This document shows positions 37,707 through 44,775 of a stretch of DNA of 64,000 nucleotides, in pieces. Each line of letters begins with the position of its first letter. The stretch's first letter is position 1. The DNA comes from Antiquaquibacter metalliresistens (GTDB taxonomy: Bacteria > Actinomycetota > Actinomycetes > Actinomycetales > Microbacteriaceae): the NCBI RefSeq assembly GCF_029211225.1, contig NZ_JARGEM010000005.1:1-64000 (forward strand), read 5' to 3'. Under the pieces are notes generated by a model. It was not told the origin of the DNA. It ran no database searches and saw only the letters and a list, made by a program, of their open reading frames with translations. Position numbers and translations under genes: made by a program.

Positions 37707-37756
37707 GCGTCCGGCGGGGCGCGGGTGGGCCCGCGGGCGCGGCCCTTCGTGGGCGT

Positions 37757-37768
37757 TACGCTCGATCC
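37757..37768 (+). promoter_or_regulatory. Leaderless -10 element of the 37769 gene
   Basis: TACGCT at 37757-37762, six bases, then GTG at 37769. The exact spacing helps to choose this start over longer frames. Confidence 0.45.
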
Positions 37769-38947
37769 GTGTCACGCGAACATGATGAGATCTCGCGACT
37801 GAGAGCGATCGCGTTCGGGCCGGGGAGTTCGGATGCGGAGCGCCGGGTCGCCACGCTCCGGCTGGACGCGCTCCGGCTCGGGGCGACCGAGGTCGCGAGC
37901 GCAGCAGCGGACGCCCTCGACACCGGGCTCGAGGATCCCACCGCAAGTGACGAAGCCACGGAGAGCGACGAAGCCACCGAACCGCCCGCGACCGAGGTCC
38001 ATGCCCGCCACAGCCGGCGACGGTTCGTGGGCATCGGGCTCGCCGTGGTCGCGCTGATCGCGACGGTGTCGACCATCGCGATCGTGCGTGAGCAGCAGGA
38101 CTCGCTCTCGGTGTTCGACCGTGCTCCAACCGAAGCGGACGCGCCGCCGAGCAGGTTCGCGCAACACCTCGACGTCGCTGGAGTTCGCTTCCTCGGAGAG
38201 GTAGAGGACCATCAAGTATTCGGATACCTCGGCGCTGCTGACCCCCATTTGGACGAGATTCTCGAAGAGGAACGGGTGTGCATGATGGTCACCTCGGGAC
38301 AGTCGGCCGGCACTGTGTGCACCACCCGCGAGGAGTTCGATGTCAACGGGATCTCCATCGAGGACAAGGCGCTCGCTACCGGCGCCGACGGTGAGCAGAG
38401 GCGAGTGTCGTTTACCTGGGGTCCGATAGGGGGACTTCAGCACAGCATCCACACCCTGCCCCCGCGCGAGTCGCTCAAGGACCTGCTCGAGAACGAGCCG
38501 ACCGATCTCGACCGCGAAGGGCTGCGCCACCTGCTGGAACCCGACCAGATCGTGGCCGAGACCATTCGCAGAGTCGTGGACTACCAGGACCTGGGCGTGT
38601 GGCTATATCAGCCCGACGACGACCGTGTGTGCCTGCTCGTGGCGCAACGAAGCTCGTTCGCGGGGGATGTCGCGAGCGACTGCACGACGCTCGAAGCGTT
38701 CGCCGAATCCGGCCTCACCGTCGACTGGCCGGCCGATGGGCTCCAGCTGACCCTCGGTCCGGAACTGCGGGTGGCGGTGCGAGGGCTGCCGTGACGTGGT
38801 TTCGCGGCACAGCAGTTGCCCGACGGCCTCGATGCCGATCGCACGTTCGTGGTGTCGATCGACGGTCGGGCCGTTGCGCTCGCGGGTGGGCACGGGCAGT
38901 CGTACGAGACGATCGGCGGCACAGGCACTTCCGGGGGCGACACGTGA
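37769..38947 (+). pseudogene. Unknown membrane-anchored protein with internal duplication, interrupted by an in-frame TGA
   Basis: From GTG 37769 the frame runs 341 residues to TGA at 38792-38794, then continues in the same frame for 50 codons with the gene's GC-rich third positions (residues such as QQLPDGLDADRTFVVSIDG) to TGA at 38945-38947, eight bases before a convergent gene. I infer a nonsense change. The product has a Ser/Glu/Ala-rich cytoplasmic part, one transmembrane helix (86-106) and two similar outer units (about 151-198 and 277-330), each with VC(M/L)(M/L)V, then CTT, then EF/AF and G(I/L). No known family recognised. The 341-residue form may still be made. Confidence 0.6.
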
Positions 38948-38954
38948 ACCGACG

Positions 38955-39341
38955 TCAGGCCGGAGCGACCACCCGGATGCCCGCCGAGGTGGCTGCGCGG
39001 GCGAGCTCGGCGTCGTAGGTGGCGATCTCGTCGGCGCCGATCCGCAACGCGGTCGCCAGGTGGATCGCGTCGTTCGATCGCAGCGGGGCATGGGTGCCGG
39101 CCGAGAGCAGATCCCCCCGCGTCACATCCACCAGGGTGACGGCATCGACGACGGTCGTGATCGCCTCGACGGAGATGATCGCCGGGTTTCGCCCGGCCGC
39201 ACAATGCAACTCGGTGTGCAGTAGCCAGGATGCCGCGAGCCGCCGGGACGGCTGCGCGAGTGCAGAGACGAGTGCCTCGGACTCGGCTTCCTCGACCACG
39301 AGTTTCATCGCGGCCGACGTGTCCAGGTACGTGAGGGTCAC
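38955..39341 (-). CDS. PIN-domain ribonuclease toxin, VapC-like
   Basis: A 128-residue PIN protein with the acidic residues expected for metal-dependent RNA cleavage: D in TYLDTSAAMK, E in LLHTELHC, and the pair in LRSNDAIHLATALRIGADEIATYD. The GTG start overlaps the antitoxin stop as GTGA, the usual coupling in toxin-antitoxin operons. The target RNA is unknown. Confidence 0.88.
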   Translation of the reverse strand: MTLTYLDTSAAMKLVVEEAESEALVSALAQPSRRLAASWLLHTELHCAAGRNPAIISVEAITTVVDAVTLVDVTRGDLLSAGTHAPLRSNDAIHLATALRIGADEIATYDAELARAATSAGIRVVAPA

Positions 39342-39604
39342 CAACGACCTCGGCTGTCCTCGAGCAACTCCCGTGAACTCACTGGCGAGACTCCGCGGAT
39401 GATTGCGGCGAGGGCGCTCGCACCGGTTCGAGCAGGTCTAGCCTCGCCTCGAGCGATGAGGCCATCGAGTGGGTCGCCTCCAACCGGCACGATGAGCGCC
39501 GCCGGATGTCCGTTGTTGCTCACTCGCACCGTTTCCCCCGCTTCGACGCGACGCAGGATCTCGCCGCTTCGATTGCGCATCTCGCGATGTGTTACGGTCT
39601 CCAT
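39338..39604 (-). CDS. Phd/YefM-family antitoxin
   Basis: An 88-residue protein starting METVTHREMRNRSGEILRRV, with the Phd/YefM N-terminal DNA-binding fold (ETVRVSNNGHPAALIVPVG) and a flexible C-terminal segment that would cover the toxin. I chose ATG 39604 because TACGCT lies exactly six bases upstream. The unit is self-regulated in related systems. It sits between the interrupted gene and arsO. Confidence 0.87.
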   Translation of the reverse strand: METVTHREMRNRSGEILRRVEAGETVRVSNNGHPAALIVPVGGDPLDGLIARGEARPARTGASALAAIIRGVSPVSSRELLEDSRGRW

Positions 39605-39631
39605 GCGCACAGCGTAGCACTGTGTAGCACG
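39605..39631 (-). promoter_or_regulatory. Promoter and direct repeats of the toxin-antitoxin operon
   Basis: On the minus strand TACGCT (plus 39611-39616) is followed by six bases and the antitoxin ATG. GTAGCAC occurs twice on the plus strand (39614-39620 and 39624-39630), ten bases apart, about one helix turn, overlapping the -10. These repeats could be the antitoxin operator. Confidence 0.45.
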
Positions 39632-39640
39632 CATTGTCCG

Positions 39641-40948
39641 TCAGCCGCAGCAGCCTCCCGCGGCGTCGGTCGAGCACACCCCGGTCGCGGGCAGTACGAG
39701 CTCGACGGTGCGGGCCGCCGTGGCATCCCCGGCGAGCCATGCCGTGATCGAGCGCACCTGTTCGTATCCGGTCGCGAGCAGGAACGTGGGGGCACGGCCG
39801 TAGCTCTTCATGCCGGCGATGAAGAAGTTCGGCTCGGGCTGTTGAAGTTCCGCGAAGCCGTGCGGCTCGACGGTGCCGCAACTGTGCACGTTGGGATCGA
39901 TGAGCGGCGCGAGCCGCACAGGGGCCTCCACGACGTCATCGAGGGCGAGGCGGATCTCGCGCAGCATCCCGAGATTCGGGCGGAAGCCGGTCGCGTTGAC
40001 GAGGAGGTCGGTCGTCAGGCGCTCGAGGTCACCGCCTCGCAGGCCGGTGAGCTCCACCCGTCCGTCGCGGTCGGTGAGGCCGACGATCTCGAACCCGTCG
40101 GCGACCTCGATCGCACCCCGGTCGACGAGGTCGAGCACGCGGGTGCCGAGCGCGCCCCGGCGGGCCAGCTCGTCGCCGTCGCCGGTGAAGACGCGCGCCG
40201 CCGAGCGGTTGCGGATCACCCAGGTCACGCGCGTGTTCGGTTCCGCGTCGATGAGCGAGGCGAGGCTGATGAGCGTGTTCGCCGCCGAGTGCCCGGCGCC
40301 GACGACCGTGGTGTGCCGTCCCGCGAACCGCGCGCGGTCGACGCCGAGCACGTCGGGCAGGGCGTGCGTGACACGGTCGGCGACCTCGGCGAGCCCGAGC
40401 GGCTCGAGGCCGTTCGAGGCGAGGCTGTTCGGGGTGCGATAGGTGCCAGACGCGTCGATCACCGCGCGCGCCGCGAGTTCGCTGACGCTCCCGTCGCTCT
40501 CCCGCACGCGCAGCACGAAGGGCGTGGATGCCCGCCCCGCCGACCGCGTGCGGTCCATGCCCTGGCGGCTCACCGCATCCACCGTGACGCTCGTGCGGAT
40601 ACGGGCGCCGAGTGCCCGCGCCAGCGGCTCGAGGTACTCGGCCACGAGCTCAGTGCCGGTCGGTGCGGTGTCCGGGTCTCCGGGGGCGACCCAGTCCTCG
40701 GCCTCGAGCAGGCGGCGCGCGGCCGGATCGATGAGCTCGCGCCAGGCCGAGAACAGCCGGATGTGCCCCCACGCCCGCATGCTCGCGGCGACGTCGTCGC
40801 CAGCTTCGAGCACGACGGACTCGAGTCCGCGCTCGGTCAGGTGGGCGGCGGCAGCCAGGCCGATCGGGCCGGCCCCGATGATTGCGACGGGCAGGCCGTC
40901 GAGACGGGTGTCACGCACCACGGGCGCGGCGAGGTCGATGAGGGTCAC
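39641..40948 (-). CDS. arsO: ArsO-type flavin-dependent monooxygenase
   Basis: A 435-residue FAD/NAD(P)-dependent oxidoreductase: FAD motif IIGAGPIGLAAAAHL at about 22-36, NAD(P) motif VVGAGHSAANTL in the middle, NATGFRPNLGML near the C-terminal third, and a Cys-rich tail (VCSTDAAGGCCG). The layout and tail match proteins called ArsO in arsenic loci, whose reaction is not well established. It is divergent from an ArsR gene. Start GTG 40948 with GGAAGGA upstream. No arsenite pump or reductase is in the window. Confidence 0.8.
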   Translation of the reverse strand: MTLIDLAAPVVRDTRLDGLPVAIIGAGPIGLAAAAHLTERGLESVVLEAGDDVAASMRAWGHIRLFSAWRELIDPAARRLLEAEDWVAPGDPDTAPTGTELVAEYLEPLARALGARIRTSVTVDAVSRQGMDRTRSAGRASTPFVLRVRESDGSVSELAARAVIDASGTYRTPNSLASNGLEPLGLAEVADRVTHALPDVLGVDRARFAGRHTTVVGAGHSAANTLISLASLIDAEPNTRVTWVIRNRSAARVFTGDGDELARRGALGTRVLDLVDRGAIEVADGFEIVGLTDRDGRVELTGLRGGDLERLTTDLLVNATGFRPNLGMLREIRLALDDVVEAPVRLAPLIDPNVHSCGTVEPHGFAELQQPEPNFFIAGMKSYGRAPTFLLATGYEQVRSITAWLAGDATAARTVELVLPATGVCSTDAAGGCCG

Positions 40949-40963
40949 GGTGCATCCTTCCGA

Positions 40964-41029
40964 ATATCGATCACTGTCGATGAGTATGCGCGGCTCTATC
41001 GATGGTTGTCAATATCTATTACTATCGAT
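40964..41029. promoter_or_regulatory. Probable ArsR operator region between arsO and arsR
   Basis: An A/T-rich divergent region with ATCGAT at 40966-40971, 40998-41003 and 41023-41028 plus a related TCGATGAG. The last lies against the arsR -10. ArsR dimers usually bind such sites over divergent promoters; the exact half-sites are a guess. Confidence 0.4.
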
Positions 41030-41031
41030 GC
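41020..41031 (+). promoter_or_regulatory. Leaderless -10 element of arsR
   Basis: TACTAT at 41020-41025, six bases, then ATG at 41032. It supports the 41032 start over an in-frame upstream one. Confidence 0.5.
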
Positions 41032-41382
41032 ATGAGTACCCCCACCCTGTTGCCCGTGATCGAGGCGGCGAACTGCTGCGCGCCCCTGACGCGAGACCCG
41101 CTCAGCGCGGAGCAGGCCGAGGATCTCGCCAGGGTGCTGAAGGCGATCGCCGACCCGGCGCGCCTCCGCATCGTGTCGATCATCGCCGCATCCGAGGGCC
41201 AGGAGGCGTGCGTCTGCGACCTGACGGAGCCACTCGACATCGGGCAACCCACCGTCTCGCACCACCTCAAGGTACTCACGGAGGCGGGCTTCCTTACCCG
41301 CTCCAAGCGCGGCACCTGGGCCTACTACGCGCTCGTGCCGGGCGCCCTGGACTCCCTGTCGCGGTTGCTCGTCACCGCCTGA
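41032..41382 (+). CDS. arsR: ArsR/SmtB family arsenic-responsive repressor
   Basis: A 116-residue winged-helix repressor. The recognition helix is in DIGQPTVSHHLKVLTEAGFL (about 69-88). Candidate thiolate ligands are Cys15-Cys16 near the N-terminus and Cys60/Cys62 in ACVCDL, a combination reported for actinobacterial As(III) sensors of the Corynebacterium type. It should repress itself and divergent arsO and release on arsenite (inference). Start chosen from the leaderless -10. Confidence 0.88.
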   Translation: MSTPTLLPVIEAANCCAPLTRDPLSAEQAEDLARVLKAIADPARLRIVSIIAASEGQEACVCDLTEPLDIGQPTVSHHLKVLTEAGFLTRSKRGTWAYYALVPGALDSLSRLLVTA

Positions 41383-41422
41383 ATCCGCGCGCGCGGTGCC
41401 GATGCCGCCCAGCTCACCAAAG

Positions 41423-41482
41423 CGGAGGACGACACGCCGCTGCGGCGCGTGTCGAGCGCCCCTGTCGGCGCGCCGTCCTCCG
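41423..41482. repeat. Nested inverted repeat between arsR and the TetR gene
   Basis: CGGAGGACG (41423-41431) pairs exactly with CGTCCTCCG (41474-41482). Inside, GACACGCCGC faces a near-complement GCGGCGCGTGTC. It starts 40 bases after the arsR stop and could end its transcript. Confidence 0.5.
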
Positions 41483-41483
41483 A

Positions 41484-41588
41484 AATGGCGCGGGCCCGAA
41501 CTGCGCGGGCCCGAAATGGCGCGGGCCCGAACTGCGCGGCCCGAACTGCGCGGCCCGAACTGCGCGGCCCGGACGGCGCGGGCCCGCG
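41484..41588 (+). repeat. Degenerate tandem repeats of GCGCGGGCCCGAACT
   Basis: About seven copies of a 13-18 base unit, (T)GGCGCGGGCCCGAA or CTGCGCGGCCCGAA, directly after the inverted repeat. The core GGGCCC/CGCGGG is itself palindromic. It reads as low-complexity peptide in several frames on both strands, so I take it as non-coding. Confidence 0.75.
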
Positions 41589-41603
41589 ACCCTTGCCGCT
41601 CGG

Positions 41604-41622
41604 ACGATTGTCTGGGACAGTT
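41604..41622. promoter_or_regulatory. Possible operator or promoter of the TetR operon
   Basis: ATTGTCTGGGACAGTTGAC contains the small palindrome TGTC-TGG-GACA and two TTG(T/A)C boxes usable as -35 elements, 18-36 bases before the TetR start. A TetR operator here is plausible; symmetry is modest. Confidence 0.3.
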
Positions 41623-41639
41623 GACCCAGAACGGAGAGC

Positions 41640-42242
41640 ATGGCGCGCATCCCACCGGCACAACGGCGCGAGCACCTCGTCGGGGCAGCCCTGCGAGTGA
41701 TCGCGCGTGGTGGCGTGCCCGCCGCCACCACGCGGGCCATCGTCTCCGAGGCGGGGATGTCGCTGGCCAGCTTCCACTACGTGTTCCGGTCCCACGACGA
41801 GATGATGAGCGAACTCGTCGCCCACGTCGTCGGCGCTCAGCGCGAGTCGATTGCGACCGCCGTCGGCCCCGACCTGCGCACCTCGCTGCGGGCGGGCCTG
41901 CACACCTACCTCGAGATCATCGTGCGCGACCCCGTGCAGGAACTCGCGCTGCTCGAAATCATGCAATACGCGATGCGCACCCCCGGCCTCGAGCCGCTCG
42001 TGCGCCAGCAGTGGGCGAGCTATCGCGCCGCCGCCGAATCCCTCATCGTCGAGGCGGCCACCGCGGCGAACGCCTCGTGGACGGTGCCGGTCGCCGAGAT
42101 CGCCCGCATGGTCATCACGATCACCGACGGTGTGACGCTCGGCTGGCTCGCCGACCGCGACGACGCGGCCGCCGCCCGAACCCTCGACCTCGCCGCGGAC
42201 GCGCTCGCGGCCCTTGCAGAACCGACCGGAGCATCCACATGA
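41640..42242 (+). CDS. TetR/AcrR family regulator
   Basis: A 200-residue regulator with an N-terminal helix-turn-helix (VIARGGVPAATTRAIVSEAG, then MSLASFHYVF as recognition helix) and an all-helical ligand domain. It is preceded by GGAGAGC. Its stop overlaps the ATG of the racemase-like gene (ATGA), so it is first in a four-gene unit, 41640-46178, that it probably represses. The inducer is unknown. Confidence 0.88.
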   Translation: MARIPPAQRREHLVGAALRVIARGGVPAATTRAIVSEAGMSLASFHYVFRSHDEMMSELVAHVVGAQRESIATAVGPDLRTSLRAGLHTYLEIIVRDPVQELALLEIMQYAMRTPGLEPLVRQQWASYRAAAESLIVEAATAANASWTVPVAEIARMVITITDGVTLGWLADRDDAAAARTLDLAADALAALAEPTGAST

Positions 42243-43465
42243 ACCTCACCCAGCCCACCGAAGCCAGCTGGCTCAACCCGGCGCGATACTGGGGCGGTCT
42301 CGCCGCCGCCACCGCCGAGCTCGACACGCCGTTCGGCGTCATCAGCCGGCCGGCCCTCGCCCACAACGCCCACGACATGCTGCGGCGAGCGAACGGCACC
42401 ACCATCCGGGTCGCGAGCAAGTCGGTGCGGGTGCGCGGCGTGATCGACGCGGTGCTCGCCCTACCCGGTTTCGCCGGGGTGCTCTCCTACACGTTGCCGG
42501 AGGCGCTCTGGCTCGCCGAGACGATCGAGGATGTCGTGGTCGGCTACCCGAGCGTGGACCGCGCCGCGATCCGCACCCTCGGCACCGACCCGAAGCTCGC
42601 CCGACGCGTCACCCTCATGGTCGACTCCGTCGCCCAGCTCGACGTGGTGGATGCGGTGCTGCCGCCCGGCAAGCGCGAGCCGATCCGCGTCGCCATCGAA
42701 CTGGACGCGTCATGGCGCTCCCGGCTGCTGGGCACACTGGGGGTGCACCGCTCGCCCGTGCACACCGTGGACGAGGCCCGCGCGCTCGCCGAGGCGATCC
42801 TCGCCCGCCCGGGCTTCCGGCTCGTCGGCATGATGGCCTACGAGGCCCAGATCGCCGGCGTCGTCAACCGCCCGCCGGGCAAGCCCGTGCTCGGCCGCGT
42901 GGTCGACTACATGCAGCGCAACTCGACGGCCGAGCTCCGCGAGCGCCGGGGTGCCGTCGTGGCGATGCTGCGGTCGCTGACCGAGCTCGAGTTCGTCAAC
43001 GGCGGCGGCACAGGCTCGCTCGAACGCACCTCCGCCGACCCCTCGGTGACCGAGATCGCCGCGGGCAGCGGGCTGTTCGGCCCGCACCTGTTCGACTCCT
43101 ACAGTCACTTCAGTCCGGCACCGGCGGCATCGTTCGCGCTCTCCGTGGTGCGCAAACCGAGCCCCGAGGTGGCGACGCTGCTCGGCGGCGGCTGGATCGC
43201 ATCCGGCCCGCCGGCCCCCGACCGGATGCCCCAGCTCGCCTGGCCCGAAGGCCTCCACTACCTCGGCCGTGAGGGCGCCGGCGAGGTGCAGTCACCCGTC
43301 AGCGGCCCGCCCGCCCGCGACCTCGGCGTCGGGGACCGCGTCTGGTTGCGGCACACCAAGGCGGGCGAGCTCGCCGAGCACCTGCAGGAGTTCGCGGTCG
43401 TCGACGGCGACCGCATCGTCGAGACGATTCCGACCTACCGTGGAGAGGACAAGGCATTCCTATGA
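42239..43465 (+). CDS. Fold III PLP enzyme, amino acid deaminase/aldolase or racemase-like
   Basis: A 408-residue protein of the alanine-racemase N-terminal fold, nearest in style to D-threonine aldolase / D-amino-acid deaminases. The PLP lysine is in IRVASKSVRVRG (about residue 60), with barrel strands RVAIELDASWRS, VGMMAYEAQIAG and FVNGGGTGS, and a C-terminal beta domain with DRVWLRHTKAGE and the metal-type histidine region. The exact reaction is unknown. It is coupled by ATGA to both neighbours. Confidence 0.8.
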   Translation: MNLTQPTEASWLNPARYWGGLAAATAELDTPFGVISRPALAHNAHDMLRRANGTTIRVASKSVRVRGVIDAVLALPGFAGVLSYTLPEALWLAETIEDVVVGYPSVDRAAIRTLGTDPKLARRVTLMVDSVAQLDVVDAVLPPGKREPIRVAIELDASWRSRLLGTLGVHRSPVHTVDEARALAEAILARPGFRLVGMMAYEAQIAGVVNRPPGKPVLGRVVDYMQRNSTAELRERRGAVVAMLRSLTELEFVNGGGTGSLERTSADPSVTEIAAGSGLFGPHLFDSYSHFSPAPAASFALSVVRKPSPEVATLLGGGWIASGPPAPDRMPQLAWPEGLHYLGREGAGEVQSPVSGPPARDLGVGDRVWLRHTKAGELAEHLQEFAVVDGDRIVETIPTYRGEDKAFL

Positions 43466-44775
43466 GCGTGATCGCACCGGGCGCCGCATGGCGCAACTGG
43501 GGTCGGTCGGAGGCGGCGACGCCCGAGTTCGTTGCGCGCGCGGCATCCATCGACGATGTCGTCGAGACCGTGCGGTTCGCGCGCGAGCGGGGCCTCACCG
43601 TGAAGCCGATCGGGGCGGGGCACAGCTTCACCGCGATCGCCGCGACCGAGGGCGTGCGGTTGGACATCGCCGCCATCGACGGCGTGCTCGGCGTCGATGG
43701 CGATCTCGTCACGCTCGGCGCCGGAACCAACCTGTATCAACTGCCGGCCCTGTTCGCGCCGCTGCGGTTGGCGCTGGAGAACATGGGCGACATCGATCGG
43801 CAGACCATCGTCGGCGCCACCTCGACCGGCACGCACGGCACCGGCGCGGCGTTCGGGGGGCTGGCCACGCGCATCCGCGCGGCGAAGCTCGTGACCGCGA
43901 ACGGTGAGCTGCTGACCGTGAGCGCCACCGAGCACGCCGACCTGCTGCCCGCGGTCGCCCTCGGGCTCGGGGCGCTCGGCGTGCTCGTCGAGGTGACGGT
44001 CGAGTGCGTGCCGGAGTTCGTGCTGCACGCCCTCGAGAGGCCGGCACCCATCGACGAGGTGCTCGCGCAGTGGCCGGAGCGTCTTGCCACGAGCGATCAC
44101 TTCGAGTTCTACGTCTGGCCGCACTCCGACCGCGTGCTGACCAAGACCAACACCCGCCTGCCCGGGGATGCCGAGCGCAAGCCCCTCGGCCCGGTGCGCG
44201 AGGCGCTCGAAGACGGATTCCTCGACAACGAGGTGTTCGGGATGCTCGTGGCGATCGGTCGCGCGTTCCCCGCCGCCATCCCGGGCATCAACCGCCTCGC
44301 AACCAACCTCTCCGGCAACCGGGAGTTCACCGACCGCTCGCCCGACGTGTTCACGAGTCCCCGGCGCGTGCGCTTCAAGGAGATGGAGTACGCGATCCCC
44401 GTCGAGGCGGTCCCCGAGGCCGTGCGGGCGGTGCGCGACCTCATCGACCGTAGGGGCTGGCGCATCGAGTTCCCGATCGAGGTGCGAGCCTCCGCGCCCG
44501 ACGACCTGTGGCTCTCGACGGCCTCCGGGCGTGCGACCGGTTACATCGCGGTGCACCGCCACTGGCGCAAAGACCCGACCGAGTACTTCGCTGCGGTGGA
44601 GGACATCATGGTCGGCTTCGGCGGACGGCCGCACTGGGGCAAGATGCACACGCGGGATGCGGAGTACCTGGCGTCGGTGTATCCGCGGTTCGGCGACTTC
44701 CTCGCCGTGCGCGATCGGCTCGACCCCGACCGCCTGTTCGCGAACCCTTACCTCGACCGGGTGCTCGGACGATGA
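43462..44775 (+). CDS. FAD-dependent D-arabinono-1,4-lactone oxidase-like protein
   Basis: A 437-residue VAO-family oxidase: FAD-binding PP-loop region IGAGHSFTAIA at about 50-60, TSTGTHGTG, and the C-terminal ALO domain with RPHWGKMHTRDAEYL. Related enzymes oxidise aldonolactones (arabinono-, gulono-, galactono-lactone) with oxygen. No secretion signal is visible. Third gene of the TetR operon, overlapping both neighbours by four bases. Substrate specificity cannot be inferred. Confidence 0.85.
   Translation: MSVIAPGAAWRNWGRSEAATPEFVARAASIDDVVETVRFARERGLTVKPIGAGHSFTAIAATEGVRLDIAAIDGVLGVDGDLVTLGAGTNLYQLPALFAPLRLALENMGDIDRQTIVGATSTGTHGTGAAFGGLATRIRAAKLVTANGELLTVSATEHADLLPAVALGLGALGVLVEVTVECVPEFVLHALERPAPIDEVLAQWPERLATSDHFEFYVWPHSDRVLTKTNTRLPGDAERKPLGPVREALEDGFLDNEVFGMLVAIGRAFPAAIPGINRLATNLSGNREFTDRSPDVFTSPRRVRFKEMEYAIPVEAVPEAVRAVRDLIDRRGWRIEFPIEVRASAPDDLWLSTASGRATGYIAVHRHWRKDPTEYFAAVEDIMVGFGGRPHWGKMHTRDAEYLASVYPRFGDFLAVRDRLDPDRLFANPYLDRVLGR

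Noticed and set aside
38955-41382. Genomic island inserted at the tRNA-Leu gene
   Set aside because: A tRNA, a toxin-antitoxin module and ars genes together are suggestive, but I see no integrase, no repeat of the tRNA 3' end downstream and no base-composition shift.
41423-41588. Possible CRISPR-like or integron attC element
   Set aside because: The repeats are contiguous, GC-only and degenerate, with no spacers, and there are no cas or integrase genes nearby.
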